Source: Alphaproteobacteria bacterium UBA998 (lineage in GTDB: Bacteria > Pseudomonadota > Alphaproteobacteria > Rickettsiales > UBA998). Taken from it: DNA of 9,858 nt. The notes beneath the pieces were generated by a model, which had not been told where the DNA came from, did not search any database, and saw only the letters and a list, made by a program, of their open reading frames with translations. The stretch is taken from assembly GCA_002291925.1 (NCBI GenBank), contig DBAY01000040.1, positions 1 through 9,858 on the forward strand, in the 5' to 3' direction. The translations under genes and the position numbers were made by a program. The stretch's first letter is position 1; each line of letters begins with the position of its first letter. Shown in pieces: positions 6,411 through 9,858 of this stretch.

Positions 6411-6440
6411 TACAACTTTAAGTAGACTATTCCCGCTATG
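6383..6440. promoter_or_regulatory. Inverted repeat in the divergent control region, possible operator
   Basis: CGGGAATA (6390-6397) is matched in inverse orientation by TATTCCCG (6428-6435), 38 bp centre to centre. Both arms are preceded, each on its own strand, by CATA: CATATGACGGGAATA at 6383-6397 and, on the minus strand, CATAGCGGGAATA at 6440-6428. A second pair, AAGTTGTA (6324-6331) and TACAACTT (6411-6418), lies nearby. The first pair overlaps the candidate leftward promoter and would lie in the leader of the rightward operon. The regulator is unknown; no transcription factor gene is in the window. Confidence 0.4.
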
Positions 6441-6503
6441 TCCCTGATGCTTCGAGTACAGAAGGCCTGTATTTCCCGAGAACGAGCGGATAAGCTGGCG
6501 CGC

Positions 6504-7631
6504 ATGTCTGCTGCCTACGCCACTTTCCAGACCGATACTTCCACCCTCACCTTGCGCGGGGCGTGGGGCGGGCCGACCACAGGCAAGGCGGCCTCCGCGC
6601 TGCAGTCGCTGCCCGCGCTGCCCTCCCGCCTGCGGCTCGATGGCAGCGAACTGGCCCGGCTCGATACGGCGGGCGCGTGGGTGCTGGTGCGCTGGCTGCG
6701 TGAACAGGAAGCCAGGGGCATCCGTTTCGAGGTGACCGGGCTGACCCCGGACCATGCGCGGGTGCTGGAGCTGGTGGAGCGGCTCGATGCGGGCGAGGAG
6801 GGCACGGCCCCGGAAGTGGCGAGGCTCCCGGCGTGGCAGGCGCCGCTGGTGGCGCTGGGATGCAGTGTCACGCGCTGGCGCCGCGACCTGTTCGATCTGG
6901 TGGCGTTCCTCGGCGAGCTGGCGGTGGTGCTGGGGCGGGTGACGCTCCATCCGCGCCGCCTGCGGATGCGCAGCCTAGTCTATCACCTGAACCATGTCGG
7001 GCTGATGGCGGTGCCGATCATCGCGCTGCTGGCGTTTCTCATCTCGCTGGTGCTGGGCTATCAGGGCGTGGCGCAATTGGGGAAATTCAACGCGCAGGCC
7101 TTTACCATCGATGCGGTGGCCATCTCCATGCTGCGCGAAATGGGCGTGCTGCTCACCTCCATCATGGTGGCGGGGCGCTCAGGCAGCGCGTTTACTGCCC
7201 AGATCGGCGTGATGAAGCTGAATCAGGAGGTGGACGCCATGCGCACGCTGGGGCTGGATCCGTTCGAGGTGCTGGTGCTGCCGCGCATCCTCGCCATCCT
7301 GATCGCGCTGCCGGTGCTGACCTTCCTAGCCGACATGGTGGGGCTGCTCGGCGCCATTTCGGTGGGGGTCAGCATGCTCGATATGTCGGTGGAGCAATGC
7401 ATCACCCGGCTGGATCACATGCTGAAGCTCAACACCTTCTGGGTGGGCATGGCGAAAGCGCCGGTCTTCGCGCTGCTCATTGGGTTGGTGGGCTGCCTGC
7501 GCGGGCTGCAGGTGGAAAGCGCCGCCGACGAGGTAGGCCGCCAGACGACGACCTCCGTGGTGCAGGCCATCTTCCTCATCATCATGGCGGATGCCATCTT
7601 CTCCATTCTCTTCACCGTGCTGAAAGTATGA
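6504..7631 (+). CDS. mlaE: STAS-MlaE fusion: lipid-transport ABC permease
   Basis: A 375-residue inner-membrane permease of the MlaE family with an N-terminal STAS (MlaB-like) domain. The STAS part (about residues 5-95) contains L-D-T-A-G-A with T55, at the position of the Thr in E. coli MlaB known to matter for MlaF. The MlaE part (about 130-375) shows the family signature around REMGVLLTSIMVAGRSGSAF and the following Q-E-V-D-A-M-R-T-L-G-L-D-P-F coupling region, plus several hydrophobic helices. It should form the permease dimer that moves phospholipid between the inner membrane and the MCE protein. The frame is open back to ATG 6438, but those 22 extra codons are rich in CGA, GTA, CTT and ATT, unlike the body of the gene, and 6438 falls on the end of an inverted repeat; I therefore prefer 6504. 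No strong ribosome site is visible at either. Its stop overlaps the ATPase start (ATGA). Confidence 0.93.
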   Translation: MSAAYATFQTDTSTLTLRGAWGGPTTGKAASALQSLPALPSRLRLDGSELARLDTAGAWVLVRWLREQEARGIRFEVTGLTPDHARVLELVERLDAGEEGTAPEVARLPAWQAPLVALGCSVTRWRRDLFDLVAFLGELAVVLGRVTLHPRRLRMRSLVYHLNHVGLMAVPIIALLAFLISLVLGYQGVAQLGKFNAQAFTIDAVAISMLREMGVLLTSIMVAGRSGSAFTAQIGVMKLNQEVDAMRTLGLDPFEVLVLPRILAILIALPVLTFLADMVGLLGAISVGVSMLDMSVEQCITRLDHMLKLNTFWVGMAKAPVFALLIGLVGCLRGLQVESAADEVGRQTTTSVVQAIFLIIMADAIFSILFTVLKV

Positions 7632-8398
7632 GCTCCCGCCCCCCGGTCATCTCCGTGCGCGGCCTCGTGAACCGCTTTGGCGGGCAGGTGGTGCATGACG
7701 GGCTCGATTTCGATCTCTACCCGGGCGAGATCATCGGCGTCATCGGTGGTTCCGGGGCCGGAAAGACCGTGCTGATGCGCTCCATTGTCGGGCTGCAGAA
7801 CCCGGCGGCCGGGCAGATTCTCATCAAGAACCGCGACATTTTGCAGCTCTCCCCCGAGGAGGTGCGCGAGGTGCAGCATCTCTGGGGCGTGATGTTCCAG
7901 AGCGGGGCGCTGTTCTCCTCGCTCACCGTGCAGGAGAATGTCGAGGCGGCGATGCGCGAGGCAAAGCGGGTGCCGCCGGACCTCATTCCGGAGCTGGCTG
8001 CGATGAAGATTGCCATGGCGGGCCTGCCATCGGAGGCGCGGGGCAAGCTGCCCGCCGAGCTCTCCGGCGGCATGGTCAAGCGCGCGGCGCTGGCGCGGGC
8101 GCTGGCGCTGGACCCGCGCGTGCTGTTCCTCGATGAGCCGACCGCCGGGCTCGACCCCGTGCTGGCCTCGGCCTTCGATCATCTCATCCGTGATCTGGCG
8201 CAGAGCTTGGATATCGCTGTGATGATGATTACACACGACCTCGACAGCCTGTTTACCATCTGCGACCGCGTGGCGGTATTGGTGGATAAAAAGATCAAGG
8301 TGAATACGATAGATAATTTAAGGCGCGACCCGCATCCCTGGATTCAGTCCTATTTCGGGGGCGAGCGCGCCCAGCGCCTAAGCAGGGGACACGGCTGA
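7628..8398 (+). CDS. mlaF: MlaF-type lipid-transport ABC ATPase
   Basis: A 256-residue nucleotide-binding subunit with all ABC motifs: Walker A GGSGAGKT (40-47), Q-loop Q91, signature LSGGMVKRAALARA (145-158), Walker B VLFLDEP (165-171) with E170, D-loop GLDP, and H203 in ITHD. The signature form S-G-G-M-x-K/R-R is typical of the MlaF/MkL subfamily, which powers phospholipid transport with MlaE and MCE proteins. The reading frame is open far upstream inside the permease gene, but homology begins at VISVRGL and ATG 7628 overlaps the permease stop by 4 nt, so translation is probably coupled and no separate ribosome site is needed. The partner STAS domain is fused to the permease upstream. Confidence 0.96.
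   Translation: MSSRPPVISVRGLVNRFGGQVVHDGLDFDLYPGEIIGVIGGSGAGKTVLMRSIVGLQNPAAGQILIKNRDILQLSPEEVREVQHLWGVMFQSGALFSSLTVQENVEAAMREAKRVPPDLIPELAAMKIAMAGLPSEARGKLPAELSGGMVKRAALARALALDPRVLFLDEPTAGLDPVLASAFDHLIRDLAQSLDIAVMMITHDLDSLFTICDRVAVLVDKKIKVNTIDNLRRDPHPWIQSYFGGERAQRLSRGHG
8384..8389 (+). promoter_or_regulatory. Ribosome binding site for mlaD
   Basis: AGGGGA, 8 nt before the ATG at 8398, inside the last codons of mlaF. Confidence 0.55.
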
Positions 8399-9177
8399 TG
8401 GAGACGGAGAAACATTATTTCAGGGTGGGACTCTTCCTGCTGCTGGGACTGGCCGGGCTGGTGGCCTTCCTGATGTGGATGGGCGTGGGCGGCGACCAGC
8501 GCACCTACAAGACCTACGCCATCTATTTCATGGGCGATGTGGGCGGCATCAAGCCGGGATCGTCGGTGAAGTTCAAGGGGCTGGATGTGGGCTCGGTCAT
8601 CTCGCTGCGCTTCGACGAGCAGGACCCCAATTATATCCGCGTGCTGACCCGCATCGACGACCATGCGCCCGTCAACGAGGACACGGTGGCCTCGGTGCGG
8701 TTTCAGGATTTGATCGGCACCTCGGTGATTGCGCTGCAGAATGTGGATTTGCAGCCGGAGGAGCTGGTGGCCCGCACGGACGAGGATTACCCCATCATCC
8801 CCTCGCGCGCGTCCGACCTCGAGAAAGTGATCGCCAGCCTGCCCGAGGCGATGGAAACGGTGCGTAAGCTGGGTGAGCAGGGTACCAAGCTGCTGAGTGA
8901 CGAGAACCTCGCGGCAGTCAGCGGTATCCTGCTTTCGCTCGATGCGTCCATGAAGACCTTCGATGAAACCCTGCAGCGCGTCGCCCGCACGGCGGAGAAG
9001 GGCGAGCAGATTCTCGACGGCAAGGTGGTGGGAGACCTGCGCGACGCGCTGGCCGAAGGGCGCGCGGCGCTGCGCGAAATCCGGCTGCTGGCGAAATCGC
9101 TGCGCGAAGACCCGTCGCAGATCATCCGCCAGCCGAGCTACAAGGGCTACACGCCGGGGGCGCAGGATGCGCGCTAG
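8398..9177 (+). CDS. mlaD: MlaD-type MCE-domain lipid-binding protein
   Basis: A 259-residue protein anchored in the inner membrane by one N-terminal helix (about 8-30), with a single MCE domain facing the periplasm (about 38-118: F-M-G-D-V-G-G-I-K-P-G-S-S-V-K-F-K-G, then the R-F-Q-D-L-I-G-T-S-V-I-A-L segment). A helical C-terminal region (about 138-240) follows and ends in a polar tail. MCE proteins form hexameric rings that pass phospholipid between the permease and the outer membrane. The start shares one base with the mlaF stop (TGATG). The helical extension beyond one MCE domain is longer than in E. coli MlaD (183 residues) and may reach across the periplasm or contact the lipoprotein encoded next. 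Confidence 0.94.
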   Translation: METEKHYFRVGLFLLLGLAGLVAFLMWMGVGGDQRTYKTYAIYFMGDVGGIKPGSSVKFKGLDVGSVISLRFDEQDPNYIRVLTRIDDHAPVNEDTVASVRFQDLIGTSVIALQNVDLQPEELVARTDEDYPIIPSRASDLEKVIASLPEAMETVRKLGEQGTKLLSDENLAAVSGILLSLDASMKTFDETLQRVARTAEKGEQILDGKVVGDLRDALAEGRAALREIRLLAKSLREDPSQIIRQPSYKGYTPGAQDAR

Positions 9178-9772
9178 GTTTGTCCTTTTTGCCCTGCTGC
9201 TGCCATGGGTGGCGGGCTGTAATTTCTCGCTGGAGCGGCAGGGGGGCGAGGCCTTTCTGATGGATTTGCCCCCTGTGGCCGCCGCCCCGCGCGAGCGCCC
9301 GCCGAAAGGCGCGCTCACTGTGGTGCTGCCGAGTGCCGATGGGACGCTGGATACACGCCGCGTGGCGCTGCGCCGGCCAGACGGGGCGGTGGATTATTAC
9401 GAGGGCGCGCGCTGGGCGGACTTCCTGCCGCTGCAGGTGCGCGACGGTATCGTGCAGACGCTGGCCACGCGGCACATCGTGCAGCAGGTGCAGACGGATG
9501 ATCATTCCGCCCCCGGTCCGTACCGCCTGCAACTGGCCATTGATGCCTTCCAAGCCGAGTATGTACAGCTGGGGCAGGCCCCGGTGGTACGGCTGCATGT
9601 GCTGGCGACCTTAAGCGATGCGCGCCGCCCGTCGCAGGTGCAGAATTTCGACCTCACCGCCACCCACCCCGCACAGGCCGACGACCTGCCCGCCATTCAG
9701 GCGGCCTTCCGTTCCGCCTTCGAAATCCTCCAGCGGGATTTGATGGAACGGCTGTCGGGGGTGGTGAAGTAA
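9167..9772 (+). CDS. ABC-type transport auxiliary lipoprotein (PqiC/ABC_trans_aux-like)
   Basis: A 201-residue predicted lipoprotein. Residues 1-17 form a lipoprotein signal peptide (MRARF then hydrophobic) ending in the lipobox V-A-G-C with C18; +2 is Asn, not Asp, compatible with the outer membrane. The body resembles the ABC transport auxiliary family: a leading T-V-V-L-P strand, L-D-T-R-R-V-A-L, then D-Y-Y-E-G-A-R-W-A-D-F-L-P-L-Q-V-R-D-G-I-V-Q-T-L. This family partners MCE systems (as PqiC does PqiB) and is inferred to receive the MCE channel at the outer membrane, in place of MlaC/MlaA. The start at 9167 overlaps mlaD by 11 nt and is fixed by the signal peptide; upstream in-frame residues are Arg-rich and implausible. 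Last gene of the operon. Confidence 0.87.
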   Translation: MRARFVLFALLLPWVAGCNFSLERQGGEAFLMDLPPVAAAPRERPPKGALTVVLPSADGTLDTRRVALRRPDGAVDYYEGARWADFLPLQVRDGIVQTLATRHIVQQVQTDDHSAPGPYRLQLAIDAFQAEYVQLGQAPVVRLHVLATLSDARRPSQVQNFDLTATHPAQADDLPAIQAAFRSAFEILQRDLMERLSGVVK

Positions 9773-9777
9773 AAACA

Positions 9778-9858
9778 CCCCCCTCCCCTGTTTACGGGGG
9801 AGGGCTGGGGAGGGGGCCTGCCTGAAACGCCAGCGTCAGCCCCCCTCCTAACCTCCCC
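9778..9858. repeat. Compound CCCTCCCC/GGGGAGGG intergenic repeat, running off the right edge
   Basis: After the hairpin come CTGGGGAGGGGGCC (9805-9818) and, beyond a 20-base spacer, AGCCCCCCTCCTAACCTCCCC (from 9838), which is roughly its reverse complement. The whole is a nested inverted repeat of C/G-rich arms. Similar arms are at the left edge. It reads as a dispersed intergenic element; no gene is seen here. Confidence 0.55.
9781..9804 (+). terminator. Strong GC hairpin after the mla-type operon
   Basis: CCCTCCCC (9781-9788) pairs with GGGGAGGG (9797-9804); the inner TG/CG extend the stem to 10 bp around a TTTA loop. It starts 9 bases after the last stop codon. No T-run follows, so it may terminate poorly or work mainly as an mRNA end. 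It is part of the longer repeat at the right edge. Confidence 0.5.

Noticed and set aside
6833..7627. Upstream extension of the MlaF frame inside the permease gene, suggesting a fusion
   Set aside because: The extension is Gly/Ala/Arg/His-rich non-protein-like sequence overlapping conserved MlaE code; ATG 7628 with ATGA overlap fits the family start.
8350..9318. 322-codon open frame on the minus strand opposite mlaD
   Set aside because: Antisense shadow with Arg/His/Gln-rich product; mlaD on the plus strand is clear.
1..9858. Mobile element or genomic island
   Set aside because: No transposase, integrase, tRNA target or composition break in the genes; the edge repeats are short hairpin elements, not insertion-sequence ends.

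Overview
The window is GC-rich, densely packed bacterial DNA that looks chromosomal. It most likely comes from an alphaproteobacterium. The grounds are a STAS-MlaE fusion permease followed by an ATPase, an MCE protein and a PqiC-type auxiliary lipoprotein instead of MlaC, a set of chemotaxis-type signalling genes, and CCCTCCCC/GGGGAGGG hairpin repeats at both ends. This placement is inference; there is no rRNA or other phylogenetic marker.

Two operons diverge from an AT-rich control region near 6345-6503. The left operon is transcribed leftward on the minus strand and holds five genes: a soluble MCP-like protein (5295-6344), a membrane MCP with PAS and tandem HAMP domains (2613-5261), a degenerate CheB-like protein (1599-2609), a single-domain STAS protein (1253-1585) and a response regulator fused to a SpoIIE/PP2C-type phosphatase (66-1256). 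The last four are tightly coupled, with gaps of 3 and 13 nt and a 4-nt overlap. The layout suggests that a chemoreceptor drives a phosphatase-STAS partner switch rather than, or in addition to, flagellar motors. No CheA, CheW, CheR, CheY or anti-sigma kinase is encoded in the window, so those partners would have to lie elsewhere.

The right operon runs rightward on the plus strand: STAS-MlaE permease (6504-7631), MlaF ATPase (7628-8398), MlaD/MCE protein (8398-9177) and auxiliary lipoprotein (9167-9772). All junctions overlap. This is a lipid-trafficking ABC importer/exporter of the Mla type that maintains outer-membrane asymmetry. 

The most unusual points are: the soluble MCP-like protein carries a CheZ-like F-Q-D-x-x-x-Q motif and an acidic tail ending in LF; the CheB homologue has Asp where the catalytic His should be and has lost the receiver acidic pair; and the shared promoter region contains an extended inverted repeat (CATA...CGGGAATA) that overlaps the best minus-strand promoter. 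No gene-free stretch exceeds 300 bases. I saw no RNA gene, CRISPR array, insertion sequence or attachment site.
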